A stretch of DNA of 64,000 bases from Salipiger pentaromativorans (GCF_024721115.1 NZ_JAMDHK010000011.1:104046-168045), one strand, 5' to 3'. Positions 25,248-34,678 are shown, numbered from the stretch's first letter. Notes: generated by a model from the sequence alone, not told the origin. Numbers and translations: made by a program.

Positions 25248-25874
25248 TCATCGGTCCGCGCCGGCTGAGGAGTCGCCACGGGCCGCCAGCGCAGCCTCCA
25301 GCGCCGCGATGCGGGCGTCGCGCTCGGCCAGAAGCGTTGCAACCCTGTCCAGACCGACGCGGCGGGGAATGTGCTGGGGGCAATTCACGTCCCAGGCGTC
25401 GATGTCGAACAGGATCGCGCGTTCCGGACGGCCCGTCGTCGTGTCGCCGGCAAGCCGGGCCAGCAGCGCGGGATCGTCTTCGATCACCCGGGCCCGGCCC
25501 CAGATCTTGATCCGGCGCGCGGCTTCGTAGTCGATCAGGAACAGGAACGCGCGGGTGTTCTCCGACAGGTTCCCGAGCGTCACATATTGCCGGTTGCCGG
25601 CGAAATCGGCAAAGCCGAGCCGCCGCGCGCCCAGCACCTTCAGAAAACCCTCGGGACCACCGCGATGCTGGATATAGGGGCGGCCCGCCGCGCTGGCGGT
25701 ACCGAGGAAAAGGCTCGTCTGCCGGCTGGCGAAGGCCGCCAGCTCGGGGGTGACCCGGTCCGGCCAGGGACGCTGTGCCTCGAGCCGCGCATAGCCCTCG
25801 CGCGAACCCTTGGCGCTCTGGATCCCGCGCACCGCAGGGGTAAAGGCCACGTCCATCGTGCTGTGCCCGGCCAT
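25248..25874 (-). CDS. Pyridoxamine 5'-phosphate oxidase-like flavin-binding protein
   Basis: The 208-residue protein has the split-barrel pattern of the PNPOx-like superfamily: SLFLGTASAAGRPYIQHRGG, GFADFAGNRQYVTLGNL and RIKIWGRARVIEDDP. Members bind FMN, F420 or haem; the exact cofactor cannot be told. A short C-terminal coiled segment (RVATLLAERDARIAALEAAL) is added. ATG 25874 is used. The DUF1348 gene ends 2 bp upstream, so the two are co-transcribed. Confidence 0.85.
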   Translation of the reverse strand: MAGHSTMDVAFTPAVRGIQSAKGSREGYARLEAQRPWPDRVTPELAAFASRQTSLFLGTASAAGRPYIQHRGGPEGFLKVLGARRLGFADFAGNRQYVTLGNLSENTRAFLFLIDYEAARRIKIWGRARVIEDDPALLARLAGDTTTGRPERAILFDIDAWDVNCPQHIPRRVGLDRVATLLAERDARIAALEAALAARGDSSAGADR

Positions 25875-25876
25875 GG

Positions 25877-26341
25877 TCAGAGCCCCATGTCGCTGAGCGA
25901 AGGGTGATCGTCCGGGCGCCGGCCCTGGGGCCAGTGAAACAGACGCTCCGCCGCCGCGATGGGCTGGTCGTTGATGCTTGCATGGCGCAGGGCCATCAGC
26001 CCGGCATCGTCGAATTCCCAGTTCTCGTTGCCATGGGCGCGGAACCACTGCCCGTTTGTGTCGCACCATTCATAGGCGAAGCGGACGGCGATGCGGTTGC
26101 CGGCGCAGGCCCAGAGCTCCTTGACGAGCCGGTACTCGGTCTCCTTGCGCCATTTCTCCGTCAGGAAGGCCACGATCTCTGCGCGGCCGGTCAGGAATGT
26201 ATCGCGATTGCGCCAGCGGCTGTCGGGGGTGTAGGCGCGCGAGACGGCCTCGGGGTCGCGGCTGTTCCAGGCGTCTTCGGCCAGCCGCACCTTATGCGCG
26301 GCGGTGTCCGGGGTGAACGGGGGAAGCGGGGGGCGGGTCAT
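25877..26341 (-). CDS. DUF1348 / NTF2-like protein
   Basis: This 154-residue protein has the DUF1348 pattern of the SnoaL/NTF2-like fold: [55 protein letters not shown] and a C-terminal [12 protein letters not shown]. The family forms a small cone-shaped barrel with a pocket; enzymatic activity is undefined. It sits between the AhpD-like and PNPOx-like genes, all on the minus strand and next to a divergent LysR gene, which suggests one regulated unit. Confidence 0.88.
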   Translation of the reverse strand: MTRPPLPPFTPDTAAHKVRLAEDAWNSRDPEAVSRAYTPDSRWRNRDTFLTGRAEIVAFLTEKWRKETEYRLVKELWACAGNRIAVRFAYEWCDTNGQWFRAHGNENWEFDDAGLMALRHASINDQPIAAAERLFHWPQGRRPDDHPSLSDMGL

Positions 26342-26401
26342 GTCGGGGTCTCCATCGGAAGGGCTGGCGACGGCCGCCGGGGCCGTCGCCAGGGCGGGGC
26401 G

Positions 26402-26950
26402 TCAGGCGGCGACGCCCTCGGCGACGGGGAAGTCGATCTCGGTCTTGGCGACCTCGTTGAGATAGTTGGTCCAGATGTTCAGCGCGACATGCTGCACGAT
26501 CTCCACGATCTGGGCGTCGTCGTAGCCGGCGGCGCGCACGGCAGCGAGATCGGCGTCGGCCACATGCCCGCGCTGCTCGGCGACCTTGACCGCGAACACC
26601 ACCGCTGCATCCGCCTTGGCGTCGGTCGAGCGGCCCTTGCGGTTGGCGGCGATTTCCTCGGGCGAGAGCTTGGCGAGATTCGCGCCCAGATAGCTATGCG
26701 CCGACAGGCAGTAGCCGCAGCCGTTGAACTGCGCGATGGCCAGCGCGATGCGCTCGCGGGTGGCGGCGGGCAGGCGGCCCTTGCCGAGCGCGCCGAAGAG
26801 CCCGAGATAGCCTTCCAGCGCGGCGGGGCTTTGGGCGGCGAGCCGGAACAGGTTCGGCGCGCTGCCGAGCTGTTTGCTCACCTGCTCGAGCAGCGGGCGC
26901 GAAGCCTCGGGCGCGGCGTCGATGGTGGCGGGAATGTCGATGCGGGACAT
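26402..26950 (-). CDS. AhpD-like / carboxymuconolactone decarboxylase-family peroxidase-related protein
   Basis: The 182-residue product carries the AhpD redox motif NGCGYCLSAH (CxxC plus His) in an alpha-helical CMD fold and ERIALAIAQF just before it. It probably acts as an alkylhydroperoxidase-type thiol reductase. ATG 26950 is preceded by AAAGGAG at good spacing. It is divergent from a LysR regulator across 119 bp that contain strong palindromes, so it is the likely main target of that regulator. Confidence 0.9.
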   Translation of the reverse strand: MSRIDIPATIDAAPEASRPLLEQVSKQLGSAPNLFRLAAQSPAALEGYLGLFGALGKGRLPAATRERIALAIAQFNGCGYCLSAHSYLGANLAKLSPEEIAANRKGRSTDAKADAAVVFAVKVAEQRGHVADADLAAVRAAGYDDAQIVEIVQHVALNIWTNYLNEVAKTEIDFPVAEGVAA

Positions 26951-27023
26951 GAGTGTCTCCTTTGCGGTTGCTGTTGCAGCGCCAACATAAGACTTCCGAT
27001 TTTGATGGGGATTGCGTAAAATC

Positions 27024-27050
27024 TGGAAGTATCCTTCCAAAATTTGGAAG
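27024..27050. promoter_or_regulatory. Overlapping palindromic operators between AhpD-like gene and lysR
   Basis: Two palindromes share sequence: TGGAAG-TATC-CTTCCA (27024-27039) and the perfect 17-mer CTTCCAAAATTTGGAAG (27034-27050). A further CTTCC half-site lies at 26992-26996. The array of GGAAG/CTTCC half-sites in a divergent promoter is what a LysR-type tetramer would bind. Confidence 0.7.
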
Positions 27051-27069
27051 CCTTTCGGAGTATGCCGGC

Positions 27070-28005
27070 ATGACCGACCGCCTCGAATCCATGACGATCC
27101 TCGTTGCCGCGGTGGAGGCGGGCAGCCTGTCGGCGGGCGCGCGCCGCCTCGGCCTGCCGCTGGCCACGGTCAGCCGGCGGGTGGCGGAGCTCGAGGAGCT
27201 TCTGGGCACGCAGCTTGTCCAGCGCTCGCCGCGCGGGCTGACGCCGACCGAACCGGGAGAGGCTTATCTCGCGGCCTGCCGCAGCATTCTGGAGCAGGTG
27301 GGAGAGGCCGAGCGCATGGCCGCGGGCGAGTTCCGCGAGCCGAAAGGGCTCTTGAGCCTGTCGGCGCCCATCGTGTTCGGGCGCCTGCATGTCCTGCCCG
27401 TGGTCGGGGATTTTCTCGAGCGTCACCCCGAGGTCGATGTCCGGCTGGAGCAGACCGACCGCCCGGTGAGTCTGACTGAGGAGCATTTCGACGCCGTCAT
27501 CCGCATCGGCGATCTGGCCGACAGCGCCCTGCGCGCGCGCCGCATCGGCGAGGTGCGCAGGCTGATCTGCGCCAGCCCGGCCTACCTCGCGGCGCGGGGC
27601 CGTCCGCAAACGCCCGAGGATCTTGCCGGGCACGATTGCATCTCGTTCGACCGCCTGCTGCCCGCCGGCCGCTGGAGCTTTGGCGAGGGGACGGCAGAGC
27701 GTCAGGTCCGCAGCCGGGCGCGCATGTCGGTCAACACGGCGGAAGCCGCCATCGCCGCGGCGGAGGCGGGGCTCGGGATCACGCGGGTCCTGTCCTATCA
27801 GGTGGCGGAGTCGGTTGCGCAGGGGCGGTTGCGGATCGTGCTGGCAGAGGAAGAACCGGCCCCCTGGCCGGTTCACATCCTCTTTCGTGCGGGAATCGTC
27901 CCGCGCAAGCTGCGGGCCTTCGTGGATTTCGCGAGCCCCCGGCTGGCTGCGGCGTTGTCGGCGCACGGGGCGCGGCTCGCGGAGGCCCCGGTGTCCGGCA
28001 CATAG
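27070..28005 (+). CDS. LysR-family transcriptional regulator
   Basis: The 311-residue regulator has an N-terminal winged HTH (MTILVAAVEAGSLSAGARRL, then LPLATVSRRVAELEELLGTQ) and a LysR substrate-binding domain (about 90-295; LSAPIVFGRLHVLPVVGDFL). It belongs to the common branch with RSPRGLTPTEPGEAYL. ATG 27070 starts the family-like part; the open frame above it crosses the operator region. It most likely controls the divergent AhpD-like, DUF1348 and PNPOx-like genes and itself. Inducer unknown. Confidence 0.93.
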   Translation: MTDRLESMTILVAAVEAGSLSAGARRLGLPLATVSRRVAELEELLGTQLVQRSPRGLTPTEPGEAYLAACRSILEQVGEAERMAAGEFREPKGLLSLSAPIVFGRLHVLPVVGDFLERHPEVDVRLEQTDRPVSLTEEHFDAVIRIGDLADSALRARRIGEVRRLICASPAYLAARGRPQTPEDLAGHDCISFDRLLPAGRWSFGEGTAERQVRSRARMSVNTAEAAIAAAEAGLGITRVLSYQVAESVAQGRLRIVLAEEEPAPWPVHILFRAGIVPRKLRAFVDFASPRLAAALSAHGARLAEAPVSGT

Positions 28006-28158
28006 CGGGGGCGGTGCTCGCTTTGCGCTGGCCGGGATCAGGCCATCGAAGGTGGGTCGCCCCTGCCGGATAGTGACAGGGCAGAGGCGCGTTTTTCCGC
28101 CACGCCAATGGGGGCCGTCCGGGGGCGGGCACCCGGTGTGACGGGGACGGGGTGGCGC

Positions 28159-31100
28159 TCAGCCCGCCGGTCTGGGCGCGGGCTCCGGCGTTTCTGGGCG
28201 TGTCCGCAGCCCGAGATCCATCAGCACGGCGATGACCGCCGGGGTCACGAAGAGCGCAAGGAAGGTGGCGGCGGAGAGACCGAAGGCAAGGCTTGCCACG
28301 ATCGGGCGCAGGAACTGCGCCTGTGTGCTGGGTTCGAACAGCAGCGGGCCGAGACCGACCACGGTGGTGAGCGAGGTCAGGAAAATCGCCCGGAACCGGT
28401 CGCGGACGGCTTCGCGCCCGGCGTCGAGCACGTCCATCCCCTGTTTCAGCCGGTCGTCGATGAAATTCACCAGCAGGATCGAGTCGTTCACCACCACCCC
28501 GGCCAGGGTCGCGAGCCCGACAAGGCTGGGCAGCGAAATCTGTAGCCCCAGCAACATATGCCCCCACATCACCCCCACGAGGCTGAGCGGGATCGCCGCC
28601 AGCACGGCGACGGTGCGCACGAAACTCTGGAGGTAGAAGGCCAGCAGCAAAAACACGCCGCCTGCCCCCAGCACCATGTTGCGCGCCAGCGAACCGCCGG
28701 TGGTCGAGGTGTCTTCGGCCTCGCCCAGAATCTGCACCGAGATGTCCGGGCGTTTCGCCGCCAGTTCGGGCAGGTAATCGGCTTTCAGCGCGGCCATCAG
28801 CTCGCGGGCGTTGGCGATGGCGGGGTTGATGGTGCCCTGCACCCGGACGCTGCGCTGCCCGTCCACCCGGTTGATCGTGGCAAAGCCGCGCGATTGCGCC
28901 ACCGTCGCCACCGCCGACAGCGGCACCAGCGCGCCGCCGGAGCTGCGGATGCGCAGGTCGAGGATGTTGGACAGCGCGACCCGGTCCGTTTCGGCAAAGC
29001 GCGCCACGACATCGAGCTCGCCCAGCTCGTCGGCGTAGCGCAGGGCGCTGTCGCCGCGGAAGGCGGCGCGCAGCTCGTTGGCGATGGTCTGCGGGGTTAC
29101 CCCCAGAGTGTTGGCGGCGGCGGTATCGAGCCGGACCAGATATTCCGGCTTGCCCGGCATCAGGTCGAAGGTCACGTCGCGCACGCCGGCGAAATCGCGG
29201 AAGAAGCGGCGTAGTTCCCGCGCGGTCGTGGCGAGATCGTCGAGGTCGGGGCCTTGCACCAGAAGGTCGATGGGTTTGCCGCCGGCGCCGCGTTCCTTGT
29301 CGGTGATGCGGAAGGCGGCCATGTCGGGCAGCCGCCCGGTCAGCGACTTCCAGCGGTCGAGCACCTCGGTCACGTCGGTGCTGCGTACACCGGCGGGCAG
29401 CAGCTTGGCGCTGACCGTGGCCATATGGGGGCCGGTCCCGGAGGCGTCGGGATTGCTGCCGTAGGTGATGGTATAGCTTTGCACCAGCGGCTGGCCGTCG
29501 GGCTGCGCGGGCGTCAGCTCGTCGTTCATCGTCTCGAGCGCCGACACCACCTTGGTCACGCGCTTTTCCGTCAGGGCGAGCGGTGCACCCTCGGCCAGCA
29601 GCAGCCGTGCCTCGACCGTGTCGCTTTCGAGCTGCGGAAAGCTCTGGTACTTGATGAAGCCGCCCGAATACGGGGCGAGCGACAGCATCACGAGGAACAC
29701 CGCGATTCCCAGCGTGGCGTAGCGAAAGCGCAGCGCAAGCGCCGCCAGCGGTACGATTGCCGCGTCGCGGAATCGCGCAAACCCGTCATTGACCGCCTGA
29801 CTGATGCGGCTCGGGCCGCTGAGCTTGCCCAGCGAGTGGCGCATATGCGCGGGCAGGATGAGAAACGCCTCGACCAAACTGATCGCCAGCACGATCAGCA
29901 GGACGATGGGGATGTATTTCAGCACCGCGCCGATGCTGCCGGCCATGAAGCCCAGCGGGCCCACGATCATGGCCGTGGTCAGGAACGAGGCGAAGACGCC
30001 CGGTCCGACCTGCCGCACGCCGTTCACTGCTGCCTCGCGCGGGGATTCCCCCGCCTCGCGTCGGCGCACGATGTTCTCCGAGATCACGATGGCATCGTCC
30101 ATCAGCAGACCCACGGCGATGAGCAGCGCCACCATCGTCATCATGTTGATCGTGTAGCCCAGCAGCTCCATGGCGAAGATCGCGCCAAGGAAGGATACCG
30201 GCAGCCCCATCGCCACCCAGAAGGACAGGCGGAAGCCGAAGAACAGCCACATCACCGCCAGCACGAGAATCAGACCCTGCGTGCCGTTCTCGGCGATGAT
30301 GCGCAGGCGGTCGGTGATATTGCTGGTGGAGTCCTGCGAGATCGCAAGCTGGATATTGCCCGGCGCCTCGGCCTGGGCCCGCGCGAGCTGCCGGTCGAGC
30401 GCGGCCTTGACCCGCAGCGCGTCCTGCGTCGCGGTCTTGTTCACCGCGACGATGGCGGCGCGTTTGTTGTCGTAATAGGCGGCCTGCGCGGGATCGTCGA
30501 AGCCCGCGGTGATCCGGGCCACATCGCCCAGAAGCAGCCTGCCGCCGGTCTCGGAGCCGGCAATCGGAATCCGCGCCAACTCGGCCGGGGTGCGCTTTTC
30601 GCCCAGAAACCGGATTGCCGCGTCGCCATCGGGGCCTTGCAGCGTGCCCGCGGGCAGGTCGAGGCTGTGCTGGGCCAGGACAGTGCCGATCTGTGCGATG
30701 TTCAGCCCGTGGCTTTGCAGCGCGACCGCGTCGAATTCCACGGCGATCTCGCGATCCGAGAACCCGCCGATTTCCACATCCGAAATCTCGGGATCGGCGC
30801 GCAGGCGTTCGGCCAGCGCCGAGGCATAGGCGAACAGGACCTGCGGGTCCTCCGGGCCGGTCACCGCGACGGAAGAGACCGAGGCCACGCGCTCGACCAC
30901 GCGCGTTACCGGGTCTTCGGCCTTGTCGGGAAAGCCGGTGACCCCGTCGATGGCGGCTTTCAGATCGTTGTGAAACCGCGTCATATCGGCGCCTTCGACG
31001 ATCTCGGCGGTGATCACGGCGGTGTTCTCGCGCGACTGGCAGGTCAGGCGCGACAGGTTCTCGACGCTGCGCAGTGGGGTTTCCGCCATGACGCAGATGC

Positions 31101-31278
31101 CGCGTTCGACCTCGGCGGGCGTGGCCCCGGGATAGGCGATGCGGATCTCTACGTCCGAGGGGGCGACCAGCGGGAAGGTGTCGCGCTGTAGCTTGGGCAG
31201 GGCCGAGAGGCCAAGCGCCAGCAGCGCGATCATCAGGATGTTGGCCGCGGTCGGGTGAAGCGCGAAAAGGCGGATCAT
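28159..31278 (-). CDS. RND-family efflux permease
   Basis: The 1039-residue inner-membrane pump has the RND layout of 12 membrane segments with two large periplasmic loops. The proton-relay pair is seen in VGLLMDDAIVISENIVRR in the fourth segment, and SGGFIKYQSFPQLESD-like text opens the second half. It exports hydrophobic or amphipathic compounds by proton antiport. It overlaps the upstream adaptor gene by 4 bp (ATGA). There is no outer-membrane factor gene beside it, so a shared TolC-type protein is probably used. Confidence 0.93.
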   Translation of the reverse strand: MIRLFALHPTAANILMIALLALGLSALPKLQRDTFPLVAPSDVEIRIAYPGATPAEVERGICVMAETPLRSVENLSRLTCQSRENTAVITAEIVEGADMTRFHNDLKAAIDGVTGFPDKAEDPVTRVVERVASVSSVAVTGPEDPQVLFAYASALAERLRADPEISDVEIGGFSDREIAVEFDAVALQSHGLNIAQIGTVLAQHSLDLPAGTLQGPDGDAAIRFLGEKRTPAELARIPIAGSETGGRLLLGDVARITAGFDDPAQAAYYDNKRAAIVAVNKTATQDALRVKAALDRQLARAQAEAPGNIQLAISQDSTSNITDRLRIIAENGTQGLILVLAVMWLFFGFRLSFWVAMGLPVSFLGAIFAMELLGYTINMMTMVALLIAVGLLMDDAIVISENIVRRREAGESPREAAVNGVRQVGPGVFASFLTTAMIVGPLGFMAGSIGAVLKYIPIVLLIVLAISLVEAFLILPAHMRHSLGKLSGPSRISQAVNDGFARFRDAAIVPLAALALRFRYATLGIAVFLVMLSLAPYSGGFIKYQSFPQLESDTVEARLLLAEGAPLALTEKRVTKVVSALETMNDELTPAQPDGQPLVQSYTITYGSNPDASGTGPHMATVSAKLLPAGVRSTDVTEVLDRWKSLTGRLPDMAAFRITDKERGAGGKPIDLLVQGPDLDDLATTARELRRFFRDFAGVRDVTFDLMPGKPEYLVRLDTAAANTLGVTPQTIANELRAAFRGDSALRYADELGELDVVARFAETDRVALSNILDLRIRSSGGALVPLSAVATVAQSRGFATINRVDGQRSVRVQGTINPAIANARELMAALKADYLPELAAKRPDISVQILGEAEDTSTTGGSLARNMVLGAGGVFLLLAFYLQSFVRTVAVLAAIPLSLVGVMWGHMLLGLQISLPSLVGLATLAGVVVNDSILLVNFIDDRLKQGMDVLDAGREAVRDRFRAIFLTSLTTVVGLGPLLFEPSTQAQFLRPIVASLAFGLSAATFLALFVTPAVIAVLMDLGLRTRPETPEPAPRPAG

Positions 31279-32618
31279 TTTTCGCCCTCTTGCGACTTGC
31301 CCTTACCTTGCCCCTGTCCGGACCCCGCAGGCGCCGCCTGACCCGTCGCCTCGGCCTTGAGCGCGGCCAGGCGGGCGCTGTCCTCGACCGGTTTCACCTG
31401 CATTCCCGGGACCGCAATGGTGGGCGAGGTGATCACCAGTTGATCGCCGGCCTCCAGCCCGCCGCCGATCACCGCGAGGTCGCCCATGGTGAAGGCAATG
31501 GAGACCTTGCGCTTTTCGAGAACATTGTCGCCGGTCACAACCAGCGCATTGCCGTCCCAGACCGCCTCTGCCGGAGCGGTGAGCAGCTCGGTCTCGGGGA
31601 CCATCAGCAGCACTTCGACAAACATGTTGCGCCGCAGGGGCGGGCGCTCGCCGGCGGCGGCCTGGCCCAGCGGGTCCTCGACGCGCACGACGACGGTCGC
31701 GCTTTGGGTGTCGCTTTCGATGGCATCGCCGACACGCACCACCTGGGCTTTCCAGGTCACGTCGTGACCGGGCGCGGTCAGCCGCACGCGGGCCTTCAGA
31801 TCCGTCACCGCAGCGCCGGGGCCCGCCAGCCGCAGCAGCGGCCCGACATGGCCCATGGGGAACTTGGCGGCGATCTCGGCCGCCTCGACGCCCTCACCCG
31901 AAAGCAGGGTCTGACCGGAGCTGACATATTGTCCCTCGGCCGCCGAAACCTCGGTGATCCGCAGATCGTAGGGAGCGCGGATCTCGGTGAATTCCAGAGA
32001 CCGCGAGACCGAGGCTTTCTGCGACAGCACCACGTCGCGCTCGGCCTTCGCCAGCCGCCGCTCGTTTTCGATCGAGGTCACCTGCGCCCGCGCCGAAAGC
32101 TCTTGTCGCCGCGCCGTGTCGAGCCCCGCCCGGGTGGCGACCCCCTGCGCGGTCAGTTGTTCCTGGCGGTTCAGCTCGGCCTGCGCCAGCGCGAGGTCGG
32201 CCTTGCCGATCTCGAGACTCGCGGCGAGGGTCTGGTCCTTCACATCCGCCGCCGCAAGCTGCGCGTCCATCTGTGCCAGCGACAGCCGCAGATCGGCGTC
32301 GTCGATGCGGAAGAGCGGCGTGTCCGCCGGCACCAGCGCCCCGGGCGCCAGATCGTCGGCCCGTGCCGAGATGTCGCCAGCGATCCGCGCGACGGCACGC
32401 CATTCGCGCACCGGCGCGACGGTGCCGTAGCCCGAGATGCGTGGCACCACCGGCATCGGCGCCATGGTCAGCACCCGCACAGGCGTGGCGGGGCGCTTGA
32501 TTTCGCTCTCCGCCGGCGGCTGCTTGAGCGTCTCGGCATAGACGAAGGCCGCCGTGCCGAAGGCTGCGGGGATGCCAAAGGCCAAAATGCGGCCGGCCCA
32601 TCTGCCCAAACCTGCCAT
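31275..32618 (-). CDS. RND efflux periplasmic adaptor
   Basis: The 447-residue adaptor begins with an N-terminal membrane anchor (RILAFGIPAAFGTAAFVYAE). A short lipoyl-like segment (YGTVAPVREWRAVARIAGDI), a helical hairpin (about 120-215) and a barrel region (IRAPYDLRITEVSAAEGQYV) follow. The C-terminus is Gly/Gln/Lys-rich. ATG 32618 has a GGGAGG ribosome-binding site; the frame continues above without homology. It is the first gene of the two-gene efflux operon. Confidence 0.9.
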   Translation of the reverse strand: MAGLGRWAGRILAFGIPAAFGTAAFVYAETLKQPPAESEIKRPATPVRVLTMAPMPVVPRISGYGTVAPVREWRAVARIAGDISARADDLAPGALVPADTPLFRIDDADLRLSLAQMDAQLAAADVKDQTLAASLEIGKADLALAQAELNRQEQLTAQGVATRAGLDTARRQELSARAQVTSIENERRLAKAERDVVLSQKASVSRSLEFTEIRAPYDLRITEVSAAEGQYVSSGQTLLSGEGVEAAEIAAKFPMGHVGPLLRLAGPGAAVTDLKARVRLTAPGHDVTWKAQVVRVGDAIESDTQSATVVVRVEDPLGQAAAGERPPLRRNMFVEVLLMVPETELLTAPAEAVWDGNALVVTGDNVLEKRKVSIAFTMGDLAVIGGGLEAGDQLVITSPTIAVPGMQVKPVEDSARLAALKAEATGQAAPAGSGQGQGKGKSQEGEK

Positions 32619-32743
32619 CGCTGCTCGCCTCCCGGTTACATTGCGACTGTTGAATGAGAGTAGAAAACAGCCTGGCTCCGGGAATGGCAATCACGTTGTT
32701 GCGATCTTTCGGCAGCGGCGCCGGTGCCGCATGCTGGGCGGGG

Positions 32744-33520
32744 TCAGCGGTTGCGGAACGCCGGCGGGCGTTTCTCGGCAAAGGCGGTCATGCCTTCCTT
32801 GCGGTCCTCGAGGGCAAAAGTCGCGTAAAGCAGCCGCCGCTCGACATAGAGCCCTTCCTGTAGATGGGTCTCGTAGGCTTTGCTGACCGCTTCCTTTGCC
32901 AGTTGCATCACCGGGCGCGAGCGTTTCGCCAGGGTCTTGGCCAGCGTCATGGCCTCTGTCACATGATCTCCCGCCGCGACCACGCGGCTGACCAGCCCCA
33001 TGGCCAGCGCCTCTTCGGCCGACAGGGCGCGGCCGCTCATGATCATGTCCATGGCCACGGCTTTCCCGACGATTCTGGTCAGCCGCTGTGTGCCGCCGGC
33101 GCCGGGAATGATGCCGATGGCGGTTTCCGGCAGGGCAAAGCGCGCGGTTTCCGAGGCGATGACGATGTCGCACATGAGCGCCAGTTCGCAGCCGCCGCCA
33201 AGTGCGTGGCCCGAGACCGCCGCGAGGGTAGGCTTGCGCACCCGCGCCAGCCCTTCCCAGGTGGCGGTAATGAAATTCTCTTCATAGACTTCGGCAAAGC
33301 TCTTGTCGGCGATTTCCTTGATGTCGGCACCGGCGGCAAAGGCGCGGTCCGAGCCGGTGACGACCAGAGCGCCGATCGCGGGATCGGCATCGAAGGCTGC
33401 GGCAGCCGCCGAGATTTCGGCGGTGATCTGGCGGTTGAGCGCGTTCAGCGCCTCAGGGCGGTTCAGGGTGATCAGACCGACGGGGCCGTCGGTGGAGACA
33501 AGAATGCAGTTGTAGCTCAT
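32744..33520 (-). CDS. badK: Enoyl-CoA hydratase, probable cyclohex-1-ene-1-carboxyl-CoA hydratase (BadK-like)
   Basis: This 258-residue crotonase has both catalytic Glu positions, in HALGGGCELALMCD and in ALPETAIGIIPGAGGTQRLT, and the AAGADIKEI oxyanion strand. In the cyclohexanecarboxylate pathway BadK hydrates cyclohex-1-ene-1-carboxyl-CoA to 2-hydroxycyclohexane-1-carboxyl-CoA. The general hydratase assignment is secure; the BadK role is inferred from the badH, badI, aliA and aliB genes in the same island. It follows the dehydrogenase gene by 7 bp and shares its promoter, which carries one of the GTAAATATATTG sites. Confidence 0.8.
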   Translation of the reverse strand: MSYNCILVSTDGPVGLITLNRPEALNALNRQITAEISAAAAAFDADPAIGALVVTGSDRAFAAGADIKEIADKSFAEVYEENFITATWEGLARVRKPTLAAVSGHALGGGCELALMCDIVIASETARFALPETAIGIIPGAGGTQRLTRIVGKAVAMDMIMSGRALSAEEALAMGLVSRVVAAGDHVTEAMTLAKTLAKRSRPVMQLAKEAVSKAYETHLQEGLYVERRLLYATFALEDRKEGMTAFAEKRPPAFRNR

Positions 33521-33527
33521 GGCGGCC

Positions 33528-34550
33528 TCAGGCGATGCGGATCAGGATCTTGCCCATGCGGGCAGGGGTTTCGAGATGGTCGAAGGCGTCGGGAACATCG
33601 GCGAGCGCGAAGGCCCGGTCGATGAGCGGTTCAAAGCCGCCGGTTTCCCAGGCCCGGATCAGGCGGCGGAATTCTTCCATCGAGCCCATGGTGGCGCCAT
33701 GTACCGATAGCTGCCGGACAAAGAGCCGTTGCAGATCGGCAGAGGGATGCGCGCCGGTTGTGGCGCCGCAGGTCACCAGATGCCCGCCGCGCGCCAGACT
33801 GCGCAGGGAGGCGCCCCAGGTCGCTTCGCCGACATTGTCCACGACCAGATCGGCGCCTTCGCCGTCGGTCAGGGCGGCGATGGCCTCGGGCAGGTTCTGG
33901 GTGCGATAATCGATCGTCTCGATGCCGAGCGCGCGGAAATGCGCGCCTTTGTCGGTGCCGCTGGTGGTGGCAATGACCCGGGCGCCCGCCATCCGGGCCA
34001 GTTGTACGGCGGCATAGGCGACGCCACCGCCCGCGCCCTGGACCAGCACCACCGAACCGGGCCCCACGGGGGCCTTGCCGAAGACCATGCGCCAGGCGGT
34101 GAGATAGGCCACACCCAGCACCGCAGCCTGGTCCATGTCGGCCTCCGGCGCGAGGCGGATCAGCGATCTTGCCGGCAGGACGACCTCTTCGGCGAAACTG
34201 CCGTGGCGGTGTTCTCCGAGGATGCGGGCGGTCCGGCAAAGCGGCTGGTCGCCGGCCAGGCAGGCGCGGCAGGTGCCGCAGAACTCATAGGGGTACAGAA
34301 TGACCTTGTCGCCAGGGGCGAGGTCGGGCCGTCCCGGGGCTGAAATCAGCTCTCCGGCGCCGTCTACCCCCATGATCAACGGCAGATCATGGGTGATGCC
34401 GGCGCCGCTGTCGCGCATGTAGAGATCGACGCGGTTGACCGAGGCGGCGCGCATCCGCACGCGCGCCCATCCGGGCGGGCATTCGGGCGAGGGCATCTCG
34501 CGCAGCGCGACGCCCGCCTTGCCCCGCTGGTGCAGAACGATGGCTTTCAT
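33528..34550 (-). CDS. Medium-chain dehydrogenase/reductase with structural zinc site
   Basis: The 340-residue MDR protein has a GroES-like N-terminal domain, a Rossmann motif (VLVQGAGGGVAYAAVQLA) and a structural-zinc lobe with four Cys (CGTCRACLAGDQPLC, near 91-105). The catalytic-zinc ligands of alcohol dehydrogenases are missing: the usual Cys is replaced in SVNRVDLYMRD and the GHE motif by MGVDGAGE. It is therefore closer to quinone-oxidoreductase-like reductases. It is the first gene of the minus-strand unit with badK, under the divergent promoter shared with an acyl-CoA dehydrogenase gene. A role on an alicyclic or enone CoA ester is possible but not shown. Confidence 0.8.
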   Translation of the reverse strand: MKAIVLHQRGKAGVALREMPSPECPPGWARVRMRAASVNRVDLYMRDSGAGITHDLPLIMGVDGAGELISAPGRPDLAPGDKVILYPYEFCGTCRACLAGDQPLCRTARILGEHRHGSFAEEVVLPARSLIRLAPEADMDQAAVLGVAYLTAWRMVFGKAPVGPGSVVLVQGAGGGVAYAAVQLARMAGARVIATTSGTDKGAHFRALGIETIDYRTQNLPEAIAALTDGEGADLVVDNVGEATWGASLRSLARGGHLVTCGATTGAHPSADLQRLFVRQLSVHGATMGSMEEFRRLIRAWETGGFEPLIDRAFALADVPDAFDHLETPARMGKILIRIA

Positions 34551-34572
34551 GGTTGTCCTCCCAGGTAATAAT

Positions 34573-34584
34573 GTAAATATATTG
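34573..34584. promoter_or_regulatory. GTAAATATATTG site 1, putative MarR/BadR operator
   Basis: The 12-mer lies 22 bp upstream of the MDR start codon and continues as CCTTAATATGG, forming the palindrome ATATT-N5-AATAT. Identical 12-mers occur at 34679 and 36492. Confidence 0.65.
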
Positions 34585-34678
34585 CCTTAATATGGCAAGA
34601 CTCTACTATTCTTCGTGGGTCTAGATAGATTTTTAAGGTGAAAATTGAGATTGATCTTACTGAGTCCGGGATTTATAA

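Noticed and set aside
24937..25530. Plus-strand open frame of 197 codons across the gene-poor stretch and the PNPOx-like gene
   Set aside because: Arg/Ser-rich composition with no domain, overlapping a clear minus-strand gene.
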